From assembly GCA_002633005.1 (NCBI GenBank), contig NMRA01000842.1:6191-55973 (forward strand): a stretch of DNA of 49,783 bases, in the 5' to 3' direction. The position numbers were made by a program, and so were the translations under genes. Below, in pieces: positions 24,501-33,570 of this stretch. Within the stretch, counting starts at the first letter, position 1. Every line of letters starts with the position of its first letter. This DNA is from Phoronis australis (Eukaryota > Phoronida > Phoronidae). The notes beneath the pieces are model-generated. The model ran no database searches. It was given only the letters and a program-made list of their open reading frames with translations, and was not told where the DNA came from.

Positions 24501-27500
24501 GAAAGAATCGTACGGATTTTCCAAAACAGACTGTTTCAACTTGGGGCTTCGACTTCATTGAATTTAGAAGAAGACGAAATTTTCTATCCTTCAATGAATA
24601 AAGAAAACTGTGAGGAAATGGCAAAAGAAATCTGTAGGTTACAAGAACTTGTGAAGCACTCTGCTGTGAATCCTGAGGAAATAGTCAAATTAAAACAAGT
24701 AAGTGTGTGTAGATCAAGGAAGGTTATGATCATGTTAAGGTGCATTGGGGTTTTATTTTTGTGAAGAATGATAAGTAATAAGGAAGAAATATCTGCATGG
24801 CGTGATGGCCAATGCACAAGGAAGTTTGGGCACGGTTTCACCTAGATTTCCTCGTCTATACACTTTGAAGTGGATGTGAATTCGTGCAACGTTCAATATA
24901 GTTCTCTTATCCTTGTGAAATTGACCTTAACTTCTTGCAATAATACAGTGTATACATGTAGTTACATGTATATCGAAGCCTCTTTGTAGTCCCGGCTTCA
25001 TGACGCAACACGGTTTTTACAAAACCGAGGATCTTTTTAAAAATATATAGGCACTATGAAAGTCATCAAGTAATTTTGAACACATCTTTCAAAATTTGTC
25101 AAACAGTTTTCCCGAGGCTACGTTACATTTCGCACTAATGTGAATGTGTAACATATTGTACCTAAAGCTGCAGGCCTTTCTTTAGTTACTAAGACAGCCG
25201 TCAGATGTTGATGAGTCAGCTCATTAGAGTTGTGATGAAATGTTTTGCCAAGACTTGTCTTTTTAGAGTATGACCAATGCAGTGTGAGATTCATGTGACA
25301 TGTCACAATGTTTGTGTTCTTCTTATACCATGACTGTCATCACACAATCAGATGTAATTGTTCTACTGAATTTCGTTGCAAATGAAGCCTGCACTTACAG
25401 TTTATTATTTACGGAGTTAATATAAATTCATTTATTTGTATATTTTTTAAATTCAGTTTGAAATCTGGCCTCTTGATCTAGCATTTTTACTGATAATCGA
25501 ACTTGAAAATACATTTGTCATTTACCGTTCCTCTCCACTGCGAACTAGGCTAAGTATCAAAAAAATTCGAGATTTCGAGTAAAAACACGAATTTCGCCGT
25601 TCAGACTCGAACTTGTAGTTTTGATACTGTGGTTATCAAATGTAAAACAGGATTACTCAGTCCTATCAACGTAAAGCACAATCACATTAATACCTCCTCA
25701 GTGGAATATTCTATAACTTAAGGCTCCGATCAGCGCCAGGTTGTATAGTATATAAAAAATTACTATAGCAGACTTATGCGTTTGTATAAAAAGTTCTGGA
25801 ATATTCCGTGATGACATACACGTATACATGTATGTGATGCAACGTACAATTTGTGCGCATTCATGACATCACTTGGAATTAAACTGCAAATTCACTGTAT
25901 GAAAAATAAACATTAACTGCTGGTATATATTAAAGTTTGAATTTGGACAGTTTGTTTTGAAGGAGTCGGCTGTCATTTTGAGAATCACTGACCGTTTGTT
26001 CTTCAATTAATGCATACTTATAGGAGGCACAAGAATACGAACAAAACAAGAGAAAAGTGGAAGCCAAACTGCAAGAAGTAACAGATGAGTTAGAAAGTGT
26101 TCGGAAAGCAATGACTAGCAGCGATCACGAAAAAGACTCCGAAATTATGCAACTGAAGTCGCAAATCAACACCATGGATGTCACTAGTTCAATTAGTGAA
26201 AGTTTGTGCCAATCTCTGAATGAAGAACGGGAAAACCTCCAACAGCAGCTACAGGCGACTTCGCAGCAGTGCAGGGAACTGGCACAACGGTTGGAAGACT
26301 ACAAGCGTAACGAAGGGCGCAAGACGACTCAAGCAGACCAGAATCAGGTGAGAAAACTGTGCATGTGGTGCATGTAGTGATTTGGGCTCTCGTTGTACAT
26401 GTAGTCGCATAGGCGCTACTTGAGGCCATTAAATCCTGGCAGATGATAGGAGAAATACTGATAATGCCCCTTGGTCCTAAATTGGTGAGCAATTACGGTA
26501 TTGCCACTCCCTAGTGTGCAATATTGTAATACAACACCTACTTCACTTGGAACAGTAACAATCGTTCTTTGCTTGGTAAACCAGCTACGGTGGCCTTTGG
26601 ATGACCTTAGAGCTGAGCACGTCATCAGGGTAAACAACTCCTGGGAGGGCTGTGCACATGTTGCTAACTACTCTTGTGCAATTTTAAGGTAAATCTATTT
26701 CGTTCCTGTAACTATCTACTCGTAACCCCATGTTTGCACTCGGTTTAAATATTTAATGCACATAGCAGATAAATGACCCTAGATTTTGACCTAGATTTTG
26801 GCTGTGCTGTGTTGGCTCAGCTCCAACTGACGAGAATAGTAGTGTAAACACACTGGCTGTGCAGTTACACCTGAAAAATCTGCATTTTAGTTGTCAGGTA
26901 TGTTTTAGACGGTCTGAACTGTTCGGTGCTATGGCTGCAACATTAAATTGATTGCTGTATGTGGCGCATAAATAAAGGTCACGTGTTGTCGGGCACTTAT
27001 CTGCAGGGGTCCAGTTGTACATTGGGACTCTAGTGTTAGGTCGAACGGTAGAAATGGCAATCGGAATTTGTTATTAGTCGGAAATCGTTTACTATTCGTG
27101 GGATGATTCTGAATCGGGTTTTGAGTGACGTCGTCAATATGTCACCGAGTCAGTCTGGCAAAGCTGTTGACTACATACAAAACCGTACGTAGGTTTCGTG
27201 TCAGTATTTCACGGCGCTGCTCTTTGAGCCGAAGATTGACGTGTAATCATAGTGACGGTTAGGTAGCTAAAATGCAATGCCAGACAAAGATTTGGCACAT
27301 GCAGCAGCGGAAACCGTGAGATTGCCCCATATGTGATTTTTGCGAATGAGGTCACGAAATCTTACATGTACTTGTCTCAGGTCGTATATGCTATAATCAG
27401 ATTGCATGGCCTCTAAATACATGACTACAGGTTTGGTATGTATATGGCCTCATCAGAATGTGGGAGATGGTTTTTAATGTATTTGCCAAGTTGATTATTG

Positions 27501-30500
27501 TGGTTGGTGACAAATAGCTATTCGGCATTGTCACCGGTCAGTTATCTATGTAATCACTTGTTCATGTATATGATTGTCCGAAATTATTGTTAAACAATCA
27601 CATGACCGGCTCTTTGAGGGAAGTTCATTGTTCACGTAGTTGTTATCCCAGTGGTAGGTTTAGTCACATGTGAACTCGCGTGGGTTAACAATTGTAGTGC
27701 GGGTTAACACCCATGGTCTAGCTTGAACATGACTGACTCAAAATTCCAAAGGGTGAATGATAAATCGAAAATATCAGACGTTTTGACATCTATTGTTAAA
27801 ATCTGGTGCAGGCGCGTGATGTCACGTGAAGCCAAACATGGGCATTTACCCATATACATGTAGGGGAATTCGGGGGGTCAAGTGGTCTGTATCGGGCCCT
27901 CTTTCCCTTGACTTAAGTGATATCAAATCTAGAATTTTCAAATTTTTGATTTGTACCCCCCTTTTTAAAAATCTGACCCCTTCTTTTTAAAATACTGGGT
28001 CCGCCCCTGTCATCTGTACGAAATGTTCTTTTGCAATGTCCAGTTCCCCTGTAGTAGGTGAGAATGCCTCAGCACCATCCATGTTTGTATTTCAGTTCTT
28101 ACTAGTACAGACATCATTCTTGAGTGGCCACGGTCCTTAAAGTAGCTTCCTTTTTGTCACCTAGTACGTATGATTAATCCTGCTTAACAGTACACATATC
28201 ACTCCAAAACAATCAAACTGACAAATAGCCGTTGTCGCTCACTAGTGAAATGTTCGGACAAAAGGTTGCTGAGGTCTCAACTTCTAAGGTTTAAATTGGT
28301 CAGTTGAATTTTTTTCTGCCATTTTTTAAGCATTGCTTAAGGAACCATCTTGTTGAAATCCAAAATTCGAATAAACCTGCGTGTGTGGTACATTGTATAA
28401 CCATGTATTTCTAGTAAAAGAAAAATAAATTTTTGCCCCTTCCTTTTTTCATTTACCGTCTGCATTGCTAAGATTTCGACACATTTTCTTTTTTCCAGCA
28501 TGTTATCGAGAATGAACAGTTACGACTGCAATGTAACGAACTATTACTAATGAACACCAGATGGCAAACTTTCAACGAAGAACAGGAGAGCAAAATCTTG
28601 AGGTTGAACACCAGAATCGCAGAACTGGAATCGCAAGTTAAAGACACCAGACCAGGTAAGCATTTTGTGAGCAGGGTTACTTGGTGCAAATTGTAGTACA
28701 GGCTGTATGCCTGAATGTAAGATATTGTATTTTCACGTAAATTATCATTAATTATTATTATTAATTAATTATTTGATACGCTAATATTTTTTTCTTTCTT
28801 ACAGTTGTTGTTATCAAATGTTGACATTCATAAGTTGTTACACCTCTTATATTTTAGCTGCTTCTATATTCATGGAAAACTTGAAATAGTCAACACACTG
28901 AATGTTTTCGGAAATGTGCGAACGTTTCTGGATTTAATTCAGACAGTGTATTTTTTGCGAGAGAATTAAAGCGTTCCCTACTTCTCTGTGAACCAACCTA
29001 ACTTAATATTGGCTCCTGGGAATACGCTTGGTGTTGCAAACTCAATTTAGTCTACTCTAGTTTAATAACATGTGTATTTTCTTTAAAACGGCATATTTAA
29101 CAATGTGCTATTTACATCGTCTGTGCCATGTTTGCCATACATGTACATGTACCAGTCGTCACCGATGAATTCAACTAAGTCCAGCAACACACACTGCAGC
29201 CCTGGACCAGCGAACAACAAACCTGTGGTACGGATGCCATGCACGCGCCCCAAAACGAAACGCACGGGCAATGACTATTCCATACCCGGTGACGAAATAG
29301 TACTAAGCCTTCTGAAACGTATAATTTGCATTGACTTGTATCTGTTGTAGTCCCTTCAGATGAGCACCAGAGACAATTTGACAGATTGCTCCTGCAAGCC
29401 AAGCAAAGAATTGAAGAAGAACGGGAGGAGAAGGAAAATGTGAGTCATCCACGTGACAATTTCTCTTTCTACCGAGCAATGGGTCTTGTGAGTTTAGATA
29501 TGTGATAATCATGTGTTTTTTGGGAAGTCTGTAAATGGACTGAACACTGACGCACACATTAAGCTTGTCCGTGTCGTTTCAATACGAAAAGGAGTGGTAT
29601 GGAACACGAAATGACGTAAATCAACACTGGGCTGCGTTCCGTAGTCTCAAGCCGCCTATTTATTGGTGTATTTTGCAGGTAGTTAGCGATAATAAAGCCC
29701 TAGAGATGGCGCTGAAACAAGAGGAGGATGAGAGGAAGCGTCTGCAGACTCTACTGGAGGCTGGTGGTGGCGGAGAAAGCCGGCCCGAGGACAAGGAACA
29801 TATTGGTAAGTCAGGGAGGCTCCGTTGTGATGTTTTAGCTGGGCTTGATGTTAGCAAGTTGCTGTGTCTGTTTTCTTCTTTTTAATTGCGTGAATTTATT
29901 TGTTGAAGTCTCTGGTTCACACATTGATCTGTCACTAGTTACAGTCTCGTGAAGACACGACCTCTATTGTCATGAGCACTGAGCAATCACCAGTGATTTT
30001 GCCACAACTAACAATCACTGTGTTTTCACCTTGGACGAAGTAGCAAGAATCCTCTTAATTCGGTGTTTTGTTTGGTGATTCTGTTTATAGAGTTTCTCAA
30101 GGCACAAATTCAGAGCTGCACAGACGATTTCGAACTTGAAAGACAAGACCGTGAGAAGGCCCATGAAAGGATCGCTGCACTTGAGGCTGAGAACAAATAC
30201 CTTAAAGATCGACTTGTCTATGTTCAACAAGATCGCCGTCCCTATTATGAACGGAGACAGGAGTCCCTTAATCGATACCAACAAGAGTATAACCAGCATG
30301 GGGTGAGTTAGAAAGTGGTTAAACTTTTTGAAGCAACCGCAAAAACTCCGGCTATAAGTCAAGAGTGCACGGTCGGTTTTCATCATTTTTATCTCGGTAC
30401 CATTTCCAGTTATTGAATTAAGTTGTCAAACCTCTTACATGTTTTGTCAGAACATGGTATGGAAAATTGTACTTTTTTGAAAAAATGGCAACAAAAATGG

Positions 30501-31165
30501 ATGGAAATTCTTTGAAAACGCGTAGTTATGGATAAGGTTAATTTATCATAAGTGGTCAAAAATTTCACTCGTAACTTCCGAAATTTTTAAAGTTGGAAAA
30601 TCTTATTTGAAAGTACCTATATGACCAATTTTTTTGTCTTACCTTTTCCAGCTTTTTTTTTCATTGCTCAATTAAAGCGAAAAGTATTGGGGTGCCACAC
30701 CTATGACATCCCCCTCCAGAAGTTACACCCCCTGATATATGCTCTCGTGCCAATTTTTGTGTGATTAATGTGAGGGGTTGTGATAACTGCAAATGAATAT
30801 CTCCGTGTAAATACTGGATGCCACATCCTTCTGGGTCTTCAACAGATTTATAAAGAAATCTGTGATTGTATTTCTTGCAGTATGATAACCAACTGGTCGC
30901 CCGTGGACTCAGATGCAGAGACGTTGCCGATGCTTTTGCGAATGACCTCGTCATTGACGGTGCTGACAGAAACAATGAAGGTGACGATGGATTTGACGAA
31001 ATCGATGGCGTCAACCTGCCACCCCCTCCCAAGACGGAGAAAACCAAGGAAGTCTCGTCCAAACATGTGTCTGTTGAAAACCTTGAGTGTCCTCGCTGTG
31101 GGCGCCTATACTCCGCTGATAAAGATCACGAGTACATGACACATGTTGACATTTGTTGTGACTAA
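8718..31165 (+). CDS. TNIP/ABIN-like polyubiquitin-binding adaptor, 13-exon gene (span)
   Basis: Joining exons 1-6 to exons 8-13 gives 665 codons with every phase consistent; starting instead in exon 7 gives 565. The layout is a serine-rich N-terminus, long coiled coils, an ABIN-homology segment with the N-x-x-W pattern (LLLMNTRWQTF, exon 9) followed by QFDRLLLQAKQRIEEE (exon 10), the UBAN segment (DDFELERQDRE, exon 12), a Pro-rich linker and a C-terminal CCHC finger (exon 13). UBAN proteins (NEMO, optineurin, ABIN1-3) bind Met1- or Lys63-linked ubiquitin chains in the cytosol; ABINs partner with the deubiquitinase A20 to limit NF-kB signalling. Exons 9-10 favour TNIP over NEMO or optineurin, whereas the finger resembles NEMO, optineurin and TNIP2. 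The UBAN-family call is strong; TNIP is the best subfamily guess. The total length is close to vertebrate TNIP1. Confidence 0.75.
9296..9443 (+). repeat. Dispersed ~150-bp repeat, copy B
   Basis: Second copy of the element at 8375-8532, here in intron 1. It carries the shared block CCATTTGGCAGTTCAGGGGC and ends with CTCAAAATCCTGGATGAAGC. Upstream, 9100-9250 is a G/C-run-rich patch that may belong to another element. Confidence 0.75.
11129..11280 (+). repeat. Cluster of GTACCAGATGGGTAC motifs, forward
   Basis: At least four copies of a 15-base motif with inverted arms GTACC/GGTAC around a 5-base core: 11129-11143 (core AGATG), 11175-11190, 11221-11235 (CTACCAAATGGGTAC) and 11238-11253 (GGTATCAGATGGGTAT). 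A broken copy follows at 11264-11280. Spacings are irregular. The reverse-oriented cluster lies at 13653-13894, across exon 2. Confidence 0.8.
11646..11774 (+). CDS. TNIP-like exon 2 (long isoform)
   Basis: 43 codons between TTTATTACAG and the strong donor AAG|GTATGT, phase 0 at both ends. Encodes ALEKQKQLEVKVETLTKELD, a clear heptad coiled coil that continues exon 1, followed by a less ordered FLPAPGVGESFEDTEEK. Confidence 0.7.
11821..11928 (+). repeat. 18-bp minisatellite, six copies
   Basis: Six contiguous 18-base units of AATACCGGGTATCGTGAG. The first (AATGCCGGGTATCACGAG) and last are the most diverged; units 3-5 are identical. Each unit contains the interrupted palindrome ATACC-G-GGTAT. 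The array begins 46 bases after the donor of exon 2. Confidence 0.97.
12464..12522 (+). repeat. (TA)n microsatellite
   Basis: About 40 bases of pure TA flanked by ATGTAC and ATACAT interruptions. It sits about 30 bases upstream of the fold-back element. Confidence 0.95.
12550..12679. repeat. Fold-back (inverted repeat) element
   Basis: The left arm reads TTTTCGTTAAAGGCACGACT...CTTGATACTGGTAC. The right arm, reverse-complemented, reads TTTTCCGTTAAAGACACAAC...CTTGATACTACGTAC. Arms of roughly 52 bases match with a few mismatches and almost no loop (centre near 12613); weaker similarity extends to GTTTAC at both outer edges. It is compatible with a small MITE-like element or a stable hairpin. 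Confidence 0.8.
13653..13894 (-). repeat. Cluster of GTACCAGATGGGTAC motifs, reverse
   Basis: Five to six copies in the reverse orientation: 13653-13667 (GTACCCACTTGGTAC), 13698-13712 (GTACCCATTTCCTAC), about 13740-13753, 13764-13778 (ATACCCATCTGGTAT), 13782-13796 (ATACCTATTTGGTAC) and 13880-13894 (GTGCCCATCTGGTAC). The core is CATCT or variants, the complement of the forward cluster's AGATG. Confidence 0.8.
14029..14122 (+). CDS. TNIP-like exon 3 (long isoform)
   Basis: 31 codons plus one base, EKGKEEKTAEHGRRIKLLED and onward to SATLS. The acceptor is TTTATAAACAG; the donor AA|GTAAAC is moderate. It starts in phase 0 and ends in phase 1, matching exon 4. Charged coiled-coil composition. Confidence 0.55.
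14123..14452 (+). other. Intron 3
   Basis: Starts GTAAAC and ends TTTTTCTTCACCAG. No other feature seen. Confidence 0.5.
14453..14517 (+). CDS. TNIP-like exon 4 (long isoform)
   Basis: A 65-base exon with a strong acceptor (TTTTTCTTCACCAG) and donor GAG|GTATAA. With the base carried from exon 3 it encodes R-NSFERNSTNEKIIGEVGPRD-E. The phases (1 in, 0 out) are the main support; the sequence is not domain-like. Confidence 0.5.
14518..15614 (+). other. Intron 4
   Basis: Starts GTATAA and ends TTATTATTGTAG. The segment around 14880-15060 is AT-rich and has distant similarity to about 22300-22380 (both contain TATATCAAA, a GG-TCnTG block and CGTTGTTTTG), so it may be an old dispersed repeat. The minus frame 14546-14815 has no domain. 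Confidence 0.45.
15615..15666 (+). CDS. TNIP-like exon 5 (long isoform)
   Basis: A 52-base exon: NMRSDESPKVVAMLELI plus one base. Acceptor TTATTATTGTAG, strong donor G|GTAAGT, phase 0 in and 1 out. Short exon, supported mainly by its splice sites and by the phase match to exon 6. Confidence 0.55.
15667..15928 (+). other. Intron 5
   Basis: Starts GTAAGT. The acceptor that fits the incoming phase is ...TCTGAAAG at 15928; the better-looking CAG at 15933 would break the frame. The tract upstream is only weakly pyrimidine-rich. Confidence 0.45.
15929..16161 (+). CDS. TNIP-like exon 6 (last exon specific to long isoform)
   Basis: With the base from exon 5 it reads G-QKLELRRKYEEQLQRNNQE, a strong coiled coil, then VLEYLESEMLKCWGNENELS and a C-terminal amphipathic stretch SYTIILQLLKLFKNQTNEQ. 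The donor is CAG|GTAAAC, phase 0. Reading through the donor meets a stop at 16201-16203. It joins in phase to exon 8 (26024) but not to exon 7 (24161). Confidence 0.65.
17911..18063 (+). repeat. Dispersed ~150-bp repeat, copy C
   Basis: Third copy of the element at 8375 and 9296, starting GCAGGGGCGAATTTAGAGGG and ending CTCAAAATCCTGTAAAG. It is the copy with the clearest GGCCAAGGGGGCCATG block. Confidence 0.75.
21727..21806 (+). repeat. (ATT/ATC)n microsatellite
   Basis: Imperfect trinucleotide tract of ATT with ATC and GTT interruptions. Confidence 0.95.
24161..24194 (+). promoter_or_regulatory. 5' UTR part of exon 7
   Basis: A strong acceptor (TGCCTGTCTTTCAG) ends at 24160, implying a spliced upstream leader exon. 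If exon 6 were spliced here, its reading frame would end at the TAG at 24179-24181, 13 bases before the ATG at 24195. Confidence 0.5.
24195..24698 (+). CDS. TNIP-like exon 7 (alternative start, short isoform)
   Basis: 168 codons from ATG (G at -3, G at +4), beginning MESHSTEQLSAKEMQSKRAL. The N-terminal ~40 residues are Ser/acidic (SDSDSLSTELSGDSG), like exon 1, followed by a long coiled coil with many Lys/Glu/Leu (NDYEHQKREMKLLNAEYENA; KKKILQLERIVRIFQNRL) and a second one after the acidic LNLEEDEIFYPS. The donor is CAA|GTAAGT, phase 0, joining exon 8 in frame. It has an in-frame extension upstream to the acceptor but needs a phase-2 partner, which none of exons 1-6 provides. I infer an alternative first coding exon; an unseen linker exon is the alternative. 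Confidence 0.75.
24699..26023 (+). other. Intron 7
   Basis: Starts GTAAGT, ends GCATACTTATAG. Contains an imperfect hairpin bounded by AGTATCAAAA (25553-25562) and TTTTGATACT (25619-25628). No exon seen. Confidence 0.55.
26024..26347 (+). CDS. TNIP-like exon 8 (first shared exon)
   Basis: 108 codons, phase 0 to 0, acceptor CTTATAG and donor CAG|GTGAGA. Continuous coiled coil: EAQEYEQNKRKVEAKLQEVT near the start, ENLQQQLQATSQQCRELAQR near the end. It joins in phase to both exon 6 and exon 7, which is the basis of the two-isoform model. Confidence 0.85.
26348..28498 (+). other. Intron 8
   Basis: Starts GTGAGA, ends TTTTCTTTTTTCCAG. Around 27870-28012 lies a repeat-like patch (GGGGGGTCAAGTGG to ACTGGGTCCGCCCCTG). 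No exon found. Confidence 0.55.
28499..28655 (+). CDS. TNIP-like exon 9 (ABIN-homology segment)
   Basis: 52 codons plus one base, with an excellent acceptor (TTTTTTCCAG) and donor (G|GTAAGC). HVIENEQLRLQCNELLLMNT then RWQTFNEEQESKILRLNTRI. The L-x-x-x-N-x-x-W arrangement followed by basic/acidic heptads resembles the ABIN homology domain 1 region of TNIP proteins, which binds A20. Confidence 0.85.
28656..29350 (+). other. Intron 9
   Basis: Starts GTAAGC, ends GTATCTGTTGTAG. Nothing else recognised; the small frames at 29083-29350 on both strands overlap. Confidence 0.55.
29351..29439 (+). CDS. TNIP-like exon 10
   Basis: An 89-base exon completing a codon from exon 9: V-PSDEHQRQFDRLLLQAKQR and IEEEREEKEN. 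The QFDR-LLL-AK pattern matches the conserved TNIP stretch that follows the N-x-x-W motif. Donor AAT|GTGAGT, phase 0. Confidence 0.85.
29679..29805 (+). CDS. TNIP-like exon 11
   Basis: 42 codons plus one base: VVSDNKALEMALKQEEDERK then a Gly-rich hinge LEAGGGGESRPEDKEHI. Acceptor TATTTTGCAG, strong donor G|GTAAGT, phase 0 in and 1 out. The Gly-rich hinge separates the upstream coiled coil from the UBAN helix. Confidence 0.85.
29806..30090 (+). other. Intron 11
   Basis: A 285-base intron, GTAAGT to TCTGTTTATAG. No other feature. Confidence 0.6.
30091..30302 (+). CDS. TNIP-like exon 12 (UBAN ubiquitin-binding segment)
   Basis: Starts by completing a Glu codon, then FLKAQIQSCTDDFELERQDR. The core D-D-F-x-x-E-R-x-D-R-E (residues about 512-522 of the long form) is the UBAN signature shared by NEMO, optineurin and ABINs, where the Asp-Phe and Glu-Arg residues contact linear diubiquitin. 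The helix continues to ENKYLKDRLVYVQQ and a Tyr/Arg-rich tail, RRPYYERRQESLNRYQQEYN. The donor is GTGAGT, phase 0. All key residues are present. Confidence 0.92.
30303..30880 (+). other. Intron 12
   Basis: Starts GTGAGT, ends TTGTATTTCTTGCAG. No other feature seen. Confidence 0.6.
30881..31165 (+). CDS. TNIP-like exon 13 (C-terminal CCHC zinc finger)
   Basis: 94 codons plus TAA. The N-terminal half is YDNQLVARGLRCRDVADAFA and an acidic linker; then a Pro run (LPPPPK); then the finger C-P-R-C, 14 residues, H-V-D-I-C (long-form residues C641, C644, H659, C663). NEMO, optineurin and TNIP2 end with the same C-x2-C...H-x3-C ubiquitin-binding finger, with the same placement a few residues from the terminus. 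No convincing polyadenylation signal lies close downstream. Confidence 0.9.
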   Translation, partial: YDNQLVARGLRCRDVADAFANDLVIDGADRNNEGDDGFDEIDGVNLPPPPKTEKTKEVSSKHVSVENLECPRCGRLYSADKDHEYMTHVDICCD

Positions 31166-33570
31166 CCACGGTTCTAGTGCAGATCATAGTTTTTCGGAAA
31201 TTCCACACTCACACCTAAAAAAATCCAGGCATGGCCTAAAGTCTACAGCAACGATATATCATTTTTGATATATCCCAAAAAGTTGTCTGCTGAACACTGT
31301 GCCTTCATGCCTGCCTCCTAACGGCATATGTAAGGTCATTTCAGTTTTGTGGTCACTGCTAATTCCTTCTACAATCGGAGGTGACCATTCGAAGTCGGCA
31401 TTGCTCACCAACAAACCAGTTGGATTCAAGAACTCGTTGGAGGAGTTGATGTGGTGTTTCCGGAAAACCATGATCTGCATGCAACGTAACAACAATAGCC
31501 GCGTGGGAACCAGTTAGATCCTGCTTGTTCCGCCAAGCACTAGACCTCCTCAAGATCTGGTATTTGTTCTAAAGGGACAAAATCCACCATGAGCATTCCC
31601 TTAAAATGCAGTGGTCCGTCGGATATGCATGTACATGTATTGAACGTGGAGTTGGTGATGGAATTTATGGAAGTTATTTCGACCTTGTGACATTTTGATG
31701 CTCAAGGATGTGATAATGTATCTCAGGAAAAATCCTTAGTTACTAAGAGTCAACTTCGGATTAAATCTTTAATTTTTCGCACGGCAGCAAGTCGTTTCCG
31801 GTAGTTGTCCCACATGATTGGTCAGTAAAAAAAGACTTTTATGTACATATATGTTCACTAGTAAGATGTTTAAACTACCTTGATCTCATTGTTCGAGCTG
31901 GATAGCCGTGATTGAAAATTTACCCTCTCATCTCTTGTCATCTTGTCGGTGGACACTGGGAAGCCATTAGCGTGGAAACTTCAACTGAACTAGTTTTGAC
32001 TTTGGAGAAGTACACCCTGCCTCGTGTCTTCAGCAAGTTTCACCAGTTATCATTCTCGTGAGTTAACGGTGCTGTCGCGAAGTAGACGGGTATAAAATCC
32101 TGCAGCAGATTTTGCCCTAGACTGGGCCCTCGTCTCCGCTGCCGCCTCCGCGCGTGGCTGGTAGCTGTAGCTTGGAAATTTCAATTTGTAGGCAAGCTCT
32201 CTCGAAAATACAGTTACAAGTACAAGACTGGGAACAGCCGTATATTATTGCAATACGAATTGATGGCGTTCGTGACACGGCAGCAAGTGGAACTTACCCC
32301 TGCTGTCTTAAAATGACGTGTATATTTTAACATGAGCTATGTATGAACCTGTTCCAAGTAGTAAATAGTGTACAGTACGTTCCTGCTACGAAGAAGGCTG
32401 ATTGCATTCCTAAAAAAAACTGATCCCCATATCTAAGTAACATACCCGGCATAAAATGGTTTAATTGACAGTTGTGAATTAGTAACGATTGTCCATGGTT
32501 GTTTGTATACTAGATGAATGCATGCTTTTTCTATACGTGTACGCTTCTTTTCCTCGTCTTGCATGTATAATGTCATCTCAAACCTTATTGGTAGCCTCCA
32601 TTCGTTCGTCTTATATTATTTTTGCGTTTTTGGACTTTGCTTGATTTAACCACAACTGTATAAAAGTGGTGTAGCCATTTGTTATCGTTACAATGATTAA
32701 TATTAACCGTTTTATGGTAAATTTGATTACGGGGAACATGATTCCTCAGTGGAAACTGGTGAGATATTGGTGGCGTGACATCCTGAATAATTGTTGATTG
32801 ATTTGAATGAAGAATAGAAGGTTGGGTAAGAAGTAAAGAGGTCTCTTCAACTAAAAGTCGCAAAGTATGAATTTCTTAACAAAATGTTTTCATGTATACT
32901 TTTTGTCCGTATGCGAAACGGAAGCGATTAATATTTTGAAAACGAATGGAATATTTTAATCACATTAAAATTATCTGCGTTGTACATAGGTAATGTCTGC
33001 AATTTTTGTGCCTCTGATGTGAATGTGTGTCAGTATATTATAAGTTGGAACTGGTATTACATTTTTGAACCTGAGTTTTATGGTTGTATAAGATATCTTT
33101 ATATTCAAGAAATATTTCAAACATTTCACTTCGTTTGAAGGGGTGTTATGTGTTGCAAAACTCAATGTTAAAAAATTATGTTTTATGTATTTATATGTAT
33201 CAGATAAATATATTTATATTTGATTTTATTCCTTATGTATTAGATGTTAAAATTTTTGTAGTCCATTATGAAAATATTTATGTGCGATTAACTTATAACT
33301 AATGTCTCAATCATCTCTTCAATTCCATTCCAACAACTAGTCACTACCTGTACGTACTGAATTCAAACAAAGGCCAGGTGACATCGTACGACACCTCTGA
33401 CAAGTGCTGCTATGGGTAGGACCGGAATAGGTAAAAGCCTTCCTTTAATGCCGGGTCTGAAGCAATGTGAAAAATAAACGCCCCGGCGTTTATGAGAAGT
33501 TTTACGGTACATAATTAAATTAAAGTCAAGAAACGGGCTTTTGTTTGTCATGTTAAATAAATAAGTAATC
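31166..33570. other. 3' flank of TNIP-like gene, no further gene
   Basis: Probably contains its 3' UTR. I see short overlapping frames only. An ATTAAA occurs near 31761 and AATAAA near 33473, neither decisive. Confidence 0.45.

Noticed and set aside
29083-29350. Overlapping frames on both strands in intron 9
   Set aside because: They overlap each other and run into exon 10 out of frame; no domain.
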